From Dehalococcoidia bacterium (GTDB lineage: Bacteria > Chloroflexota > Dehalococcoidia > GIF9 > AB-539-J10), in NCBI GenBank assembly GCA_030602785.1, contig JAUVZB010000006.1:1-64000 (forward strand): DNA of 64,000 nt. Direction: 5' to 3'. The notes beneath the pieces are model-generated. The model ran no database searches. It was not told where the DNA came from and worked only from the letters and a program-made list of their open reading frames with translations. Made by a program: the position numbers and the translations under genes. Positions 1 to 8,225 of the stretch are shown one piece after another. Every line of letters starts with the position of its first letter. The stretch's first letter is position 1.

Positions 1-2
1 AA

Positions 3-122
3 GGCTATGGCAAATGCAACATGGTCATCGTGGGCGCGGCTATGCGCAAACTCGTTCACATCATCTTCGGAGTGCTCAAGAACGGAAGCCCTTTCGACCC
101 TGCCATAGCTATAGCAGCTTGA
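3..122 (+). CDS. IS110-family transposase, C-terminal end (cut by window edge)
   Basis: The frame entering the window encodes 39 residues ending at a TGA at 120-122. The stretch MRKLVHIIFGVLKNG followed by PFDPA is the typical extreme C-terminus of IS110/IS116 transposases (Transposase_20 region). Only the tail is visible, so intactness cannot be judged. The roughly 20 nt after the stop resemble those after a second IS110-like tail at 22.57 kb, so the element end probably lies close to 141. The identification rests on the short conserved tail motif. Confidence 0.7.
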   Translation, partial: GYGKCNMVIVGAAMRKLVHIIFGVLKNGSPFDPAIAIAA

Positions 123-286
123 CATGCAAGACGGTATCTACATTCGGACCGCCTCGCGTCCACCGGGCACGTGCAACATGCCCCTACATCTCACGCTTCG
201 CGCATTCCCGGCCTTCGTGAAGTGGCACACCAACCCTGCCCTACGCTGAGTAGCCTCACCGTCAGTGTGGCTATTCCGACACGCTC

Positions 287-1546
287 CTAGGAGTCTGTTC
301 CCGGCCCACCGGCGAGAATGCGCTGCGCCATCTCCACTTCCTGCTCCCTCGAGCCGACCTCTCCGTTCAACCGCGCCACCCGCAGCCTTGCCAGAGCCGA
401 GCCAATAGCCGGCCCCTCCACGAAGCCAAGTTCTCGGAGTATTCGCCCGTCCAGGGCGGGACGGATATGCCGCAGGTGAGTGAGGTAGAGAGAGACTCGG
501 GACCGGGCAAGGGGGTGCCCGTACAGCAACTCTGCTGCCGAGAGCGACACAATGCTCTTGTCGCACAGCAGGCCAACCACGTCGCTTGGCCTCAGGCCCG
601 GCCTGTCCAGGTCCGCCTCGAAAACACGAAGTGCAAAGCTATCCTGCATCGGCCCAAGCAGGCGGCCGGGCAGATTCAACCGGGTCGCCACTGATGCCAA
701 CCGCTCCTTATCAAGCCCCCACCCGAGCACACACCACAAGACCGACTCTAGCCGCACGGCAGACAGTTGATTCGCCTTCGCGTGCCGGAAGGCCTCGAAC
801 TGCCCGGGGCCGAAGCTCAGGGACTCATCGATTGCAGCAAGCACTCCGAGGGTGTCGAGCCGCCGCAGCATATGCTCAGGCTCACGCTCTGCAAGCATGT
901 GCTCTATCTCATGTCGCAGACGGTCGCCACTGATGCTCCTCACATACAGAAGCCCACGCGCCAGCAGCTCAAGCGACGACTTCTCGAATGCGAATCCAAG
1001 CCGCTGCTCGTAGCGCACGCCACGAAGTATCCTGGTTGCATCGTCCTTGAAGCTTGCCTCGTGCAGCACTCTGAGAAGACCGTGCTGCAGGTCGCCCCTG
1101 CCTCCGTACGGGTCAACAAGTTCACCGTGCCGTTCTGTGCCGAGACGGATGGCCATCGCATTTATCGTGAAGTCGCGTCTCAGAAGGTCCTCCTCGATAC
1201 TCCCCGGGTGCACGGACGGCAGAGCCCCGGGACTGTGATACGACTCCTTCCGTGCCGTCGCGAGGTCCACACGGAAGGAACCGGATGTGAGCGTAGCCGT
1301 CCCGAACCTCTCGTGGAGCACTGGCGCGGGGTTTCCGGATGTCCCGAAGGAGCGGGCGATGTCGAGTGCGTCTCCCTCGATAACTATGTCCAGGTCAAGG
1401 CTGCTCTCGCCCAGCAGAAGGTCGCGAACGGCCCCTCCAACCAGACAGGCACGGTAGCCCTTCTGCGCGGCACAATAACCAATCCGTGTCAGCAGCTCAC
1501 GCGTTGGAGCTGGCAGCCACCTGTCGAGTTCAGCTGAAAGGTTCAT
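287..1546 (-). CDS. cca: CCA-adding enzyme / tRNA nucleotidyltransferase (poly(A) polymerase family)
   Basis: 419 aa. It adds or repairs the 3' CCA end of tRNAs from CTP and ATP. The N-terminal class II nucleotidyltransferase head is clear: GGAVRDLLLG at about residues 37-46 followed by the metal-binding DLD in SLDLDIVIEGDA. RRDFTINAMAI near 128 and DPYGGRGDLQ near 146 form the conserved head and neck, and KDDATRILRGVRYEQRLGF near 167 is the nucleotide-recognition RRxxR-type region. The C-terminal half is the helical body/tail. The gene stands alone, divergent from the dehydratase cluster. Specificity (CCA, A-only or CC-only) cannot be read from sequence alone. ATG start; an extended -10 box lies just upstream. 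Confidence 0.88.
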   Translation of the reverse strand: MNLSAELDRWLPAPTRELLTRIGYCAAQKGYRACLVGGAVRDLLLGESSLDLDIVIEGDALDIARSFGTSGNPAPVLHERFGTATLTSGSFRVDLATARKESYHSPGALPSVHPGSIEEDLLRRDFTINAMAIRLGTERHGELVDPYGGRGDLQHGLLRVLHEASFKDDATRILRGVRYEQRLGFAFEKSSLELLARGLLYVRSISGDRLRHEIEHMLAEREPEHMLRRLDTLGVLAAIDESLSFGPGQFEAFRHAKANQLSAVRLESVLWCVLGWGLDKERLASVATRLNLPGRLLGPMQDSFALRVFEADLDRPGLRPSDVVGLLCDKSIVSLSAAELLYGHPLARSRVSLYLTHLRHIRPALDGRILRELGFVEGPAIGSALARLRVARLNGEVGSREQEVEMAQRILAGGPGTDS

Positions 1547-1566
1547 TCTCGAAGCATCCCTCGTCG

Positions 1567-1575
1567 ATTATAACA
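1567..1575 (-). promoter_or_regulatory. Extended -10 promoter for the CCA-adding enzyme gene
   Basis: On the minus strand the sequence reads TGTTATAAT, a perfect TGnTATAAT extended -10 element. Transcription would start near 1560, about 14 nt before the ATG at 1546. The -35 region is poor, which is common for extended -10 promoters. Confidence 0.5.
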
Positions 1576-1601
1576 TTGACAGTCGTACGTGCAGGGCAGA
1601 G

Positions 1602-1627
1602 ACCCGGGAAGCAGACCCGGGAAGCAG
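1602..1627. repeat. Two perfect tandem copies of a 13-bp unit
   Basis: The unit acccgggaagcag occurs at 1602-1614 and 1615-1627 in the divergent intergenic region between the CCA-adding enzyme gene and the first UxaA-family gene. It contains the palindrome cccggg. It could be a double regulator site or a chance duplication. Confidence 0.6.
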
Positions 1628-1757
1628 GCTTGACTGCGCAGCCGGCTCCGACTACGATGTCACCTTCACCGTCCTGCGCTTGTGCGGGGGAGCGCCTGAG
1701 CCAATCGGAGCAGACCACCCCGAATCGCGCAGAGGCTTGACTACAAACGGAGGTGCG

Positions 1758-2909
1758 ATGAGCTTTCTAGGATACAAACGAGCCGACGGCACGGTCGGCG
1801 TGCGAAATCACGTGGGAATCATCTCCACAGTCACGTGCGCCAACGACGTGGCGAAATGGATATCGGACAGGGTGCCCGGCACCGTGTCATTCACACACCA
1901 GCAGGGCTGCGGCAATCCCGGTCCGGACATGGCACACGTACACAGGACGCTCAGCGGCCTCGGAGCCAATCCGAATCTTGGGGCCGTCTTGCTTGTTAGC
2001 CTGGGCTGTGAGGGGCCTGTGGACCACATCCAGCAGGCGATTGCACGCACAGGGAAGCCAGTCGAGCGGGTGGTCATCCAGGAGATTGGCGGCGCCAGCA
2101 AGGCGTTCGAAGAGGGAGCACGGATAGCACGAGGGATGCTCACGGCGATTTCCGAGCTTCAGAGGGAGGAAGTCAACGACTCCAATCTACTCATCGGCAT
2201 CAAGTGCGGCGCCTCAGATACCACGCAGGGCATCGCCGCCAACCCCACCGTCGGCGCCATGTGCGACCTCATCGTGCGGGCCGGGGGCACCTGTGTCTTC
2301 GGGGAGACTCCAGAGATGCTGGGGACCGAACACATCCTCTACCGCAGGGCCGCAAATGAAACCGTCGGCCAGAGGATATACGACATCGTCGCAGACGTGG
2401 AGAAGCGTGCGGCCATACTGGGCGTCGACATCCGTGGAGCGAATCCGTCGCGCGGCAACATCGCCGGGGGACTCACAACTATCGAAGAGAAGTCGCTCGG
2501 CGCCATAGTGAAGGGCGGAACGACAACCATCCAGGGTGTCCTCGTCCATGGCGAACGTCCACCCGGGAAGGGACTCTTCCTTCTTGATGGCCCGGGACAG
2601 GAGCCGAAGGCCGTCACCGCACTTGCCGCAGCCGGCGCCCAGATAATCGTGTTTGCGACCGGCCTCGGTGCACCGCAGGGCTTCCCGTTCGTGCCCGTCG
2701 TGAAGGTGACAGCAAACCCCCGCACGGCAGAGCACCTCTCCGAGCACATAGACATCCTGGTCGACATATTCGGAGACGCCTCTCTTGAGACACTGGGCGC
2801 GCAGCTCTACCAGGAGACTCTCAGAGTGGCCTCGGGCCGCCAGACGAAGGCAGAGGCACTCAACTACGGGGCGTATCCCGACATCTGGACAACGGGCACG
2901 GTTTTCTAG
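1758..2909 (+). CDS. UxaA/SuyB-family dehydratase (lyase) large subunit, paralogue 1
   Basis: 383 aa. The protein aligns with the catalytic (C-terminal) part of altronate/galactarate dehydratases and with the large subunit of sulfolactate sulfo-lyase; these enzymes remove water or sulfite from an alpha-hydroxy acid to give a 2-keto acid. Visible family features are GVRNHVGII near residue 14, HQQGC at 47-51, KCGASDTT with the Cys at 140 (GGSD is usual, here GASD), ETPEMLGTEH around 173-182, and GGLTTIEEKSLGAI near 237-250. There is no SAF domain in the gene, and no small-subunit gene sits beside it. The ATG at 1758 was chosen because GGAGGT ends 3 nt upstream and the protein begins like its five paralogues (M-x-F-x-GY). 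The substrate is unknown. Confidence 0.85.
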   Translation: MSFLGYKRADGTVGVRNHVGIISTVTCANDVAKWISDRVPGTVSFTHQQGCGNPGPDMAHVHRTLSGLGANPNLGAVLLVSLGCEGPVDHIQQAIARTGKPVERVVIQEIGGASKAFEEGARIARGMLTAISELQREEVNDSNLLIGIKCGASDTTQGIAANPTVGAMCDLIVRAGGTCVFGETPEMLGTEHILYRRAANETVGQRIYDIVADVEKRAAILGVDIRGANPSRGNIAGGLTTIEEKSLGAIVKGGTTTIQGVLVHGERPPGKGLFLLDGPGQEPKAVTALAAAGAQIIVFATGLGAPQGFPFVPVVKVTANPRTAEHLSEHIDILVDIFGDASLETLGAQLYQETLRVASGRQTKAEALNYGAYPDIWTTGTVF

Positions 2910-3299
2910 TCCAGCTTCGGTTTGACCGTCAGCCGTTCCGGCACTGCTGTTCGCAGCACGTGTCGGTTGCACCATATAGTGACCCAGTATCACTGTACTG
3001 CCATGCCCTTCCGATGTGAACCTCTGTGAGTCCCATCGGCCTGGGGTGGACACGTGCCGGCAAGGCTCGGCCGGCTCCTCACATCCACCATCCATCAGGC
3101 GCGGGTCGAGGGCCGTTCCTTGGGGGGACTCACTGCAGCCAGACCCATGGCTCACGTATCCGACGGCCCGCTTGCGCCCGGTCACGGCAGCAGTTACCAT
3201 AGCCGACCAGCACAGGCTGCCCGTCCTCGGGCCGGCTTCCACGTTGGAACCTGCCCGTCCTGTCAACACGATGTGCGCGGGGCAGCCAGGGAGACAACA
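2910..3299. other. Intergenic stretch, no gene recognised
   Basis: 390 bases between two UxaA-family genes. The frame of the downstream gene stays open back to 3054, but the extra residues are low-complexity and unlike the family, so they are treated as non-coding. A small inverted repeat (agtga...tcact, 2978-2994) is the only structure noticed. Confidence 0.6.
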
Positions 3300-4448
3300 A
3301 TGGAGTTCCTCGGCTACCCGCGTCAGGATGGAACCGCGGGCACACGCAACTACGTGGGCATCATCCCCACCGTCGGATGTGCCTGCGACACCGCACGACA
3401 GATTGCCGAGAGCGTCGATGGATGTGCGCTCTTCACCCACTTCCAGGGCTGTGACCACACGCCGGATGAGCTCGAAGTACTTCAACGAACGCTGGTGAAC
3501 CTGGGGCGACACCCGAATCTGTCGGCAGTCATCTTCGTCGGCCTCGGTTGCGAGCCCACAGACACCCACGAAGTAGCACAGCAGGTCTCGCTCTCAGGCA
3601 AGCCCGTAGAAACACTCGTCATTCAGAAAGAAGGCGGCACGATTGCCACAGTCGCGCGCGGTTCGCGCCTCGCCAGCGAACTGTCCGCCAGGGCTGCCGG
3701 CGCCACCAGGGAGCTCTGCCCCCTATCCATGCTCGTCTTCGGGGCCGAGTGCGGCGGGTCGGACGCGACTTCGGGACTGGCGGCAAACCCGGCCATCGGC
3801 AACGCATTCGACACACTGCTATCCGCGGGCGGGAGCGGCATCTTCAGCGAGACACAGGAATTCATCGGCGCCGAGCACCTTCTCGCGGCGCGCGCCTCCA
3901 CCCCGGAACTCGGCACACGCATACTCCAGATGGTGGCCGCTTGTGAGCAACGTTTCCTCGACAAGGGCGTGGATATGAGGGGCGCCAATCCTGCCAGGGG
4001 CAACATCGAGGGCGGCCTCACAACGATAGAGGAGAAGTCGCTTGGCGCCATTGCCAAGGGTGGCACGCATCCCATCGACGGCGTGTGCGAGTACGGAGAG
4101 CGCCCTGCCGGACACGGCCTCTTCGTCGTCAACGGAATGGGCATGGACTCCGAGAACCTCACGTGCCTGGTTGCGGCGGGCGCAAACGTGCTGTTCTTCT
4201 CTACAGGCAGGGGGACACCCATCGGGTTCTCGTTCGTCCCTGTCCTCAAGGTCACGGGCAATCCGGGCACGTACGAGCACATGAAGGACAACATCGACGC
4301 GTACGTCAATCTCGCCTCGTCGGGCACGATTGACGCCAGCGGGAGTCTCCTGTTCACCCGGGCAGTCGATGTTGCCTCGGGCGGGACTACGAGTGCTGAG
4401 TTGCTGCACCAGAGCACCTACAACGGCATCTGCGTGACCGGCCCTTGA
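3300..4448 (+). CDS. UxaA/SuyB-family dehydratase (lyase) large subunit, paralogue 2
   Basis: 382 aa, homologous along its length to paralogue 1. It keeps the family motifs GTRNYVGIIPTVGCACD at the N-terminus, HFQGCD in place of HQQGC, ECGGSDATSG with the canonical GGSD, ETQEFIGAEH, and GGLTTIEEKSLGAIAKGG. It begins MEFLGYPRQDG like the other paralogues, which fixes the ATG at 3300 with an AGGGAGA ribosome site about 6 nt upstream. Paralogues 1 and 2 form a tandem pair directly upstream of a TRAP transporter, so transporter and lyases may share a substrate. No SAF partner is adjacent. Confidence 0.85.
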   Translation: MEFLGYPRQDGTAGTRNYVGIIPTVGCACDTARQIAESVDGCALFTHFQGCDHTPDELEVLQRTLVNLGRHPNLSAVIFVGLGCEPTDTHEVAQQVSLSGKPVETLVIQKEGGTIATVARGSRLASELSARAAGATRELCPLSMLVFGAECGGSDATSGLAANPAIGNAFDTLLSAGGSGIFSETQEFIGAEHLLAARASTPELGTRILQMVAACEQRFLDKGVDMRGANPARGNIEGGLTTIEEKSLGAIAKGGTHPIDGVCEYGERPAGHGLFVVNGMGMDSENLTCLVAAGANVLFFSTGRGTPIGFSFVPVLKVTGNPGTYEHMKDNIDAYVNLASSGTIDASGSLLFTRAVDVASGGTTSAELLHQSTYNGICVTGP

Positions 4449-4769
4449 CACACTGCGGATTGTATTTTGCACTCGACTTGTGTACTATCCAATGTTACGT
4501 GCTCTCACATAGGCATTCCGATTGGAAGGATAGAGTCTGTGTATCGGCGCATGCCCGTGCTCCTTATCTTCGTTTCCTCGCCCTGCATCCGGCGTGTCGC
4601 CGATCACATGGATTCGCCCATACCACTGGGCCCGTGCGAAAACAGGCGGCACACAATCGCACTGACTCCGCAGGCGTCACCCTTGCGGCTGTCGCCACCC
4701 GAACTGGGGAGAGGAAGACTCAAGGCACTAGGCCTGAAGAGGCTCAAGTAGTAAGAAGGAGGTTCTGAC
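4449..4769. other. Leader/intergenic region upstream of the TRAP operon
   Basis: 321 bases with no credible gene. One weak promoter candidate is listed separately at 4460-4488. The segment just before dctP carries AGAAGGAGG, a strong ribosome site. Confidence 0.5.
4460..4488 (+). promoter_or_regulatory. Candidate promoter of the dctPQM operon
   Basis: TTGTAT (4460-4465) and TACTAT (4483-4488) are separated by 17 bp. The -35 box matches the consensus in only three positions and the -10 box in four, so this is a weak call based on position after the preceding stop codon. Confidence 0.3.
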
Positions 4770-5921
4770 ATGAAGACAAGACTACCCATCGTCCTCGTGG
4801 CCATGCTGGCAATAGTCAGCCTGGTCGTCGTCGGATGCGCCCCCGAGGCTGCAGCTCCTGACGAAGGAACCACAGCACCGGAGGAGGGCGAAGAAGAGGC
4901 TTCGACGCCCGCTGCACCCGAAGGCAAGACCTACAACTGGACGTTCCTCCACGAACACCCATCCGGCACACCTCACTTCAACTACTGTGTGGGAGTGGCT
5001 GACGCATTGGAGACAGCCACTGACGGACAGATGACCATGAAGATATCCGCCGGTGGAGAGATCGTCCCCGCCTATGACATCGCCGAGGCTTTGAAGGAAG
5101 GCGTGGCCGAGGTCGGCTGGGGCAACGCCGTCAGCAACGTAAAGCTACTCGGTCCTGTTGGCTACCTGTTGACCCCCACGGGCCTGCCCGGAGGGCCTCA
5201 CCCCATTGATCTGCTCGCCTGGTACTACATAGGCGGCGGCGAAGAGATCGCCAACAACATCTGGGGCGACTGGGGAATCTCCGTTGGAGCTATCCCCGGG
5301 GAGGCGGAGCTGTTCTGCCACTCAAACGTGAAGCTCGAGAGCATGGCCGACTTCAAGGGCGTCAAGTTCAGGACCATGGGCTTCTGGGCCGAGGTTCTTG
5401 AGGACAACGGAGCCTCCGTCGTGTCTATCTCCGGCTCCGAGCTCTACGAGTCGGCTCAGCGCGGCGTCATCGACGCGTTCGAGTACTGCCCGCCCGCACA
5501 GAACTGGCCGATGGGCTTCCACGAGATTACCAAGTACGTTGGCGTCCCCGGCATCCACTCTCCGTCCTGGATCTCCTACGTTCTCGTCAATCACGATGCA
5601 TGGAACGCACTGCCACCCAACCTGCAGCGTGAGTTCAAGGACCAGTGGAAAGTCGGCGTCATTGACCACTTCCTTGCCGACTGGTATCAGGACGGTGTGG
5701 TCATGGGCCTGTACGAGGACTACGGCACGGAGATTGTGCGTGTGTCCGATGATGCCCAGGAAGACATCGCCAAGGCCGGCCTCGCCATCTGCGAAAAGTA
5801 CGCAGCCGAGGACGCAACCTTTGCGACCGTCTGGGATCACCAGAAAGCATTCTTCATGACCATGAGACGCGCAACCCAGGAAGTGGCTCCCCAGATCAGT
5901 ATGTTCGACTACATCGACTAG
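4770..5921 (+). CDS. dctP: TRAP transporter solute-binding lipoprotein DctP
   Basis: 383 aa. It is the extracytoplasmic receptor of a tripartite ATP-independent (sodium-driven) carboxylate transporter. A signal peptide ends in the lipobox VVGC (Cys near residue 23), followed by a Glu/Ala-rich linker, as in lipid-anchored receptors of monoderm-like bacteria. The core carries FKGVKFRTMGFWAEVLEDNG, the conserved region whose Arg normally pairs with the ligand carboxylate, and RGVIDAFEYCPP further on. It is most like the mannitol/chloroaromatic/keto-acid branch of DctP. It heads an operon with dctQ and dctM, and a stem-loop lies between it and dctQ. The ligand is probably a hydroxy- or keto-acid handled by the surrounding dehydratases (inference). 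Confidence 0.9.
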   Translation: MKTRLPIVLVAMLAIVSLVVVGCAPEAAAPDEGTTAPEEGEEEASTPAAPEGKTYNWTFLHEHPSGTPHFNYCVGVADALETATDGQMTMKISAGGEIVPAYDIAEALKEGVAEVGWGNAVSNVKLLGPVGYLLTPTGLPGGPHPIDLLAWYYIGGGEEIANNIWGDWGISVGAIPGEAELFCHSNVKLESMADFKGVKFRTMGFWAEVLEDNGASVVSISGSELYESAQRGVIDAFEYCPPAQNWPMGFHEITKYVGVPGIHSPSWISYVLVNHDAWNALPPNLQREFKDQWKVGVIDHFLADWYQDGVVMGLYEDYGTEIVRVSDDAQEDIAKAGLAICEKYAAEDATFATVWDHQKAFFMTMRRATQEVAPQISMFDYID

Positions 5922-5946
5922 CCCTCTTCCCTGTCAACGTTAGCTC

Positions 5947-5980
5947 AGGGGGCCCCGTAGATTATGTCTGCGGGGTCCCT
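5947..5980 (+). terminator. Stem-loop between dctP and dctQ (partial terminator/attenuator)
   Basis: The arms agggggccccgtaga (5947-5961) and tctgcggggtccct (5967-5980) pair imperfectly around a short loop. No T-run follows. Its place inside the operon fits a processing or attenuation hairpin that keeps receptor mRNA in excess of membrane-subunit mRNA. A similar hairpin occurs in the second TRAP operon. Confidence 0.6.
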
Positions 5981-5999
5981 CTAGTGGAGTAAGAACGAC

Positions 6000-6512
6000 A
6001 TGACCGCAATTCAAAAGTTCTATGAGGGTGTCGGAGCCGTGACCGAGAAGGTCAGCGAAGTCTCCAAATGGCTCATCCTCATGGTTATTCTCGCCACCTC
6101 GTACGAGGTCTTCATGAGGTATGTTCTGAACTCTCCTACGTCGTGGGCATGGGCCACCACGCAGATGCTTGGAGCCTGCTTCATCGCACTCGGACTTGCC
6201 AACAACCACAGGATAAACGCCAACGTAAGGGTGGATATCATCTCAGAGAAGATCCCCTCCAGAGTCCGAGCCTGGCTTGAGGTACTCTTCACCTTGCTGT
6301 TCTTCTTTCCTCTGTTCGTGGTCCTTACCAAGCTCTTCATCCAGGACGCTCTCTTCGCAATCTCAATCAACCAGGTCGACAATATGTGTGCGTGGTCGCC
6401 CATCACATGGCCCTTCAAGACAGTGGTGGCTGCAGGCATACTCCTCGTCCTGATTCAAGGCATCGCCACATTCCTCAGAGACGTGACCACCCTGGTCAAG
6501 GGGGGTGAGTAA
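6000..6512 (+). CDS. dctQ: TRAP transporter small membrane subunit DctQ
   Basis: 170 aa with four hydrophobic segments (about 22-42, 55-72, 95-118, 138-160), the size and topology of the DctQ/YiaM subunit that joins receptor and transporter. The MRYVLNSPTSWAW motif near residue 40 and the NVRVDIISEKIP stretch near 75-90 are family hallmarks. It lies 78 bp after dctP, across the stem-loop, and 2 bp before dctM. It acts in the cytoplasmic membrane with DctM. Confidence 0.88.
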   Translation: MTAIQKFYEGVGAVTEKVSEVSKWLILMVILATSYEVFMRYVLNSPTSWAWATTQMLGACFIALGLANNHRINANVRVDIISEKIPSRVRAWLEVLFTLLFFFPLFVVLTKLFIQDALFAISINQVDNMCAWSPITWPFKTVVAAGILLVLIQGIATFLRDVTTLVKGGE

Positions 6513-6514
6513 CA

Positions 6515-7861
6515 GTGCTGCAAGGACTGGACCTCAGCCCTCTTGCCATAGTGCTCATCATGTTCGGAGGACTCCTTATCGGAGTACTCCTCGGATATCC
6601 TCTCTTCTTTTCGCTCGGTTCCGTGGCGCTGCTCGTGGGCCTGATGACCCTCGGCCCGGCCGTGTTCAAAATCCTCCACCTGCGCGTCCTCGGGATGCTG
6701 TACAACTACACTTTTCTCGCTGTCCCTCTGTTCGTATTCATGGGAATAATGGTTGAGAAATCAGGGGCCGCCGAGAAGCTGTATGACGGCCTCCTGTTGA
6801 CATTCGGCGGACTCCGTGGAGGGCTTGCTATCGGCACCATCCTGATGGGCACGGTGCTCGCCGCGTGCGTGGGCGTCGTTGCCGCTTCAGTGACAACGAT
6901 GGCGCTCATTGCCGCGCCCACGATGCTGAAGCGCGGCTACAGCAAGGAGCTCGTGAGCGGCTCCGTCTGTGCCGGCGGCACTCTCGGCATCCTCATTCCG
7001 CCCAGCATCATGCTGGTCATCTACGGCCCCATGGCACAGATATCGGTCGGCAAGCTGTTCATGGCGGCATTCATGCCGGGCTTCTTGCTTTCGGCGCTCT
7101 ACATCCTGTACATCGTGGTGGTCTGTTTCCTCAGGCCGCACATGGCTCCGGCCTTACCTGAGGCGGAGAGAGCGGTTCCGCTGAGCACCAAGCTCTCCGC
7201 CCTGGCCAAGGGGCTTCTGCCCCCGATGTTCATCATCCTTGCGGTACTGGGAAGCATATTCTTCGGTATCGCCACTCCAACCGAGGCAGCCGCAGTGGGC
7301 GGTGTTGCCGCCACGTTGCTCGCAGTAGTCTATCGCCGCTTCTCCATGAAGATGCTCAAAGACACTTCGAGAGACACTCTCAGGATCGGAGCGATGGCTA
7401 TGGCTGTAGGCCTCGGCGCCAGCATGTTCACAGGTGTGTTTCTGCGCCTGGGCGGCGGCGACGCCGTGAGTGCACTCATCCTGGGCGCACCGGGCGGCAA
7501 GTGGGGCATCTTCGCCCTCATCATGTTCATGATCTTCATACTCGGGATGTTTATCGACTGGATAGGCATTCTCTTTGTGATGATTCCGCTGGTGAGTCCC
7601 ATCGGCGAGGCCCTCGGGTTCGACGCGCTCTGGTTTGCCATGATGCTGTGCATCAACCTCCAGATGTCATTCCTCACGCCGCCGTTTGCGTACGCCATCT
7701 TCTACCTGAAGGGTCTTGCTCCTCCCGAATGGGGCATTGACACAGGACATATCATCCGGGGTGTCATTCCGTTCGTCATCCTCATCATGGTAGGAATGGT
7801 CCTCTGTATCATCTTCCCCGACATCATTCTGTGGCTGCCACACCTGATGATCAAGTTCTAG
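6515..7861 (+). CDS. dctM: TRAP transporter large permease DctM
   Basis: 448 aa, a multi-spanning membrane protein with the length and helix number of the DctM family, the sodium/solute symporting subunit. Family landmarks are PLFVFMGIMVEKSGAAEKLY near residue 70, GGTLGILIPPSIMLVIYGPM near 155, GIATPTEAAAVGG near 250, and the C-terminal LQMSFLTPPFAYAIFYLKG. The start is GTG at 6515, just after the dctQ stop, which suggests translational coupling. A strong hairpin follows the stop codon. Confidence 0.9.
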   Translation: MLQGLDLSPLAIVLIMFGGLLIGVLLGYPLFFSLGSVALLVGLMTLGPAVFKILHLRVLGMLYNYTFLAVPLFVFMGIMVEKSGAAEKLYDGLLLTFGGLRGGLAIGTILMGTVLAACVGVVAASVTTMALIAAPTMLKRGYSKELVSGSVCAGGTLGILIPPSIMLVIYGPMAQISVGKLFMAAFMPGFLLSALYILYIVVVCFLRPHMAPALPEAERAVPLSTKLSALAKGLLPPMFIILAVLGSIFFGIATPTEAAAVGGVAATLLAVVYRRFSMKMLKDTSRDTLRIGAMAMAVGLGASMFTGVFLRLGGGDAVSALILGAPGGKWGIFALIMFMIFILGMFIDWIGILFVMIPLVSPIGEALGFDALWFAMMLCINLQMSFLTPPFAYAIFYLKGLAPPEWGIDTGHIIRGVIPFVILIMVGMVLCIIFPDIILWLPHLMIKF

Positions 7862-7874
7862 ACAGTGCTTTCCA

Positions 7875-7896
7875 GGGGGGCCACTACAGGCCCCCC
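7875..7896 (+). terminator. Hairpin terminator after dctM
   Basis: A perfect 8-bp GC stem (ggggggcc / ggcccccc) with loop actaca begins 14 nt after the dctM stop, followed by ttcccctatt. Confidence 0.75.
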
Positions 7897-8009
7897 TTCC
7901 CCTATTCACGAGAGCACAAACACCTGCCCCTGCAGGAACAAGCGGTGCCGTTCCAGGCTATCTTCCTCGAGGAGTCTGCCCGCGCACCCGCTCCACGCAG
8001 CTGTGACTA

Positions 8010-8038
8010 TTGAAAAGACAGCAAGAAACCGATACCAT
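8010..8038 (+). promoter_or_regulatory. Candidate promoter for the FAD-linked oxidase gene
   Basis: TTGAAA (8010-8015, five of six) and TACCAT (8033-8038, four of six) are spaced by exactly 17 bp, downstream of the dctM terminator and upstream of the next gene. Confidence 0.5.
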
Positions 8039-8225
8039 ACGCCGAGCCTTGGGTCGGCTGGGCGATGAATGCCACCGCACACCGGGGTGGCCGACTTCAC
8101 GCGGAAAGACTTGAGTTGCACAGCCTGAAATCACAGGTGAGCTGCAGGCAACCACCTACCAGGACCGCCGTCTCACCTGCGGCGAAAAACCCCAATTCGG
8201 TATGTTCGGCAAGGAGGTACCAGCT

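Larger units (their letters stand above)
7862..8225. other. Intergenic stretch between dctM and the FAD oxidase gene
   Basis: About 360 bases. It holds the dctM terminator, a good promoter candidate (8010-8038) and a leader of nearly 200 nt. No conserved small gene was recognised. Confidence 0.6.

Noticed and set aside
767-1537. 256-codon frame opposite the CCA-adding enzyme
   Set aside because: The minus-strand protein matches a known family throughout; the plus-strand frame does not.
2967-2993. Possible promoter TTGCAC / TATCAC upstream of UxaA paralogue 2
   Set aside because: Spacing is only 15 bp and the boxes are weak; not better than chance in this region.
3054-3299. In-frame N-terminal extension of UxaA paralogue 2
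   Set aside because: All paralogues begin M-x-F-x-G-(Y/F), and a ribosome site precedes the ATG at 3300; the extension shows no similarity.
2214-3569. Long open frame on the minus strand antisense to the first two UxaA-family genes
   Set aside because: It crosses two well-supported genes and the gap between them, has no recognisable protein motif, and follows the codon bias of the opposite strand.
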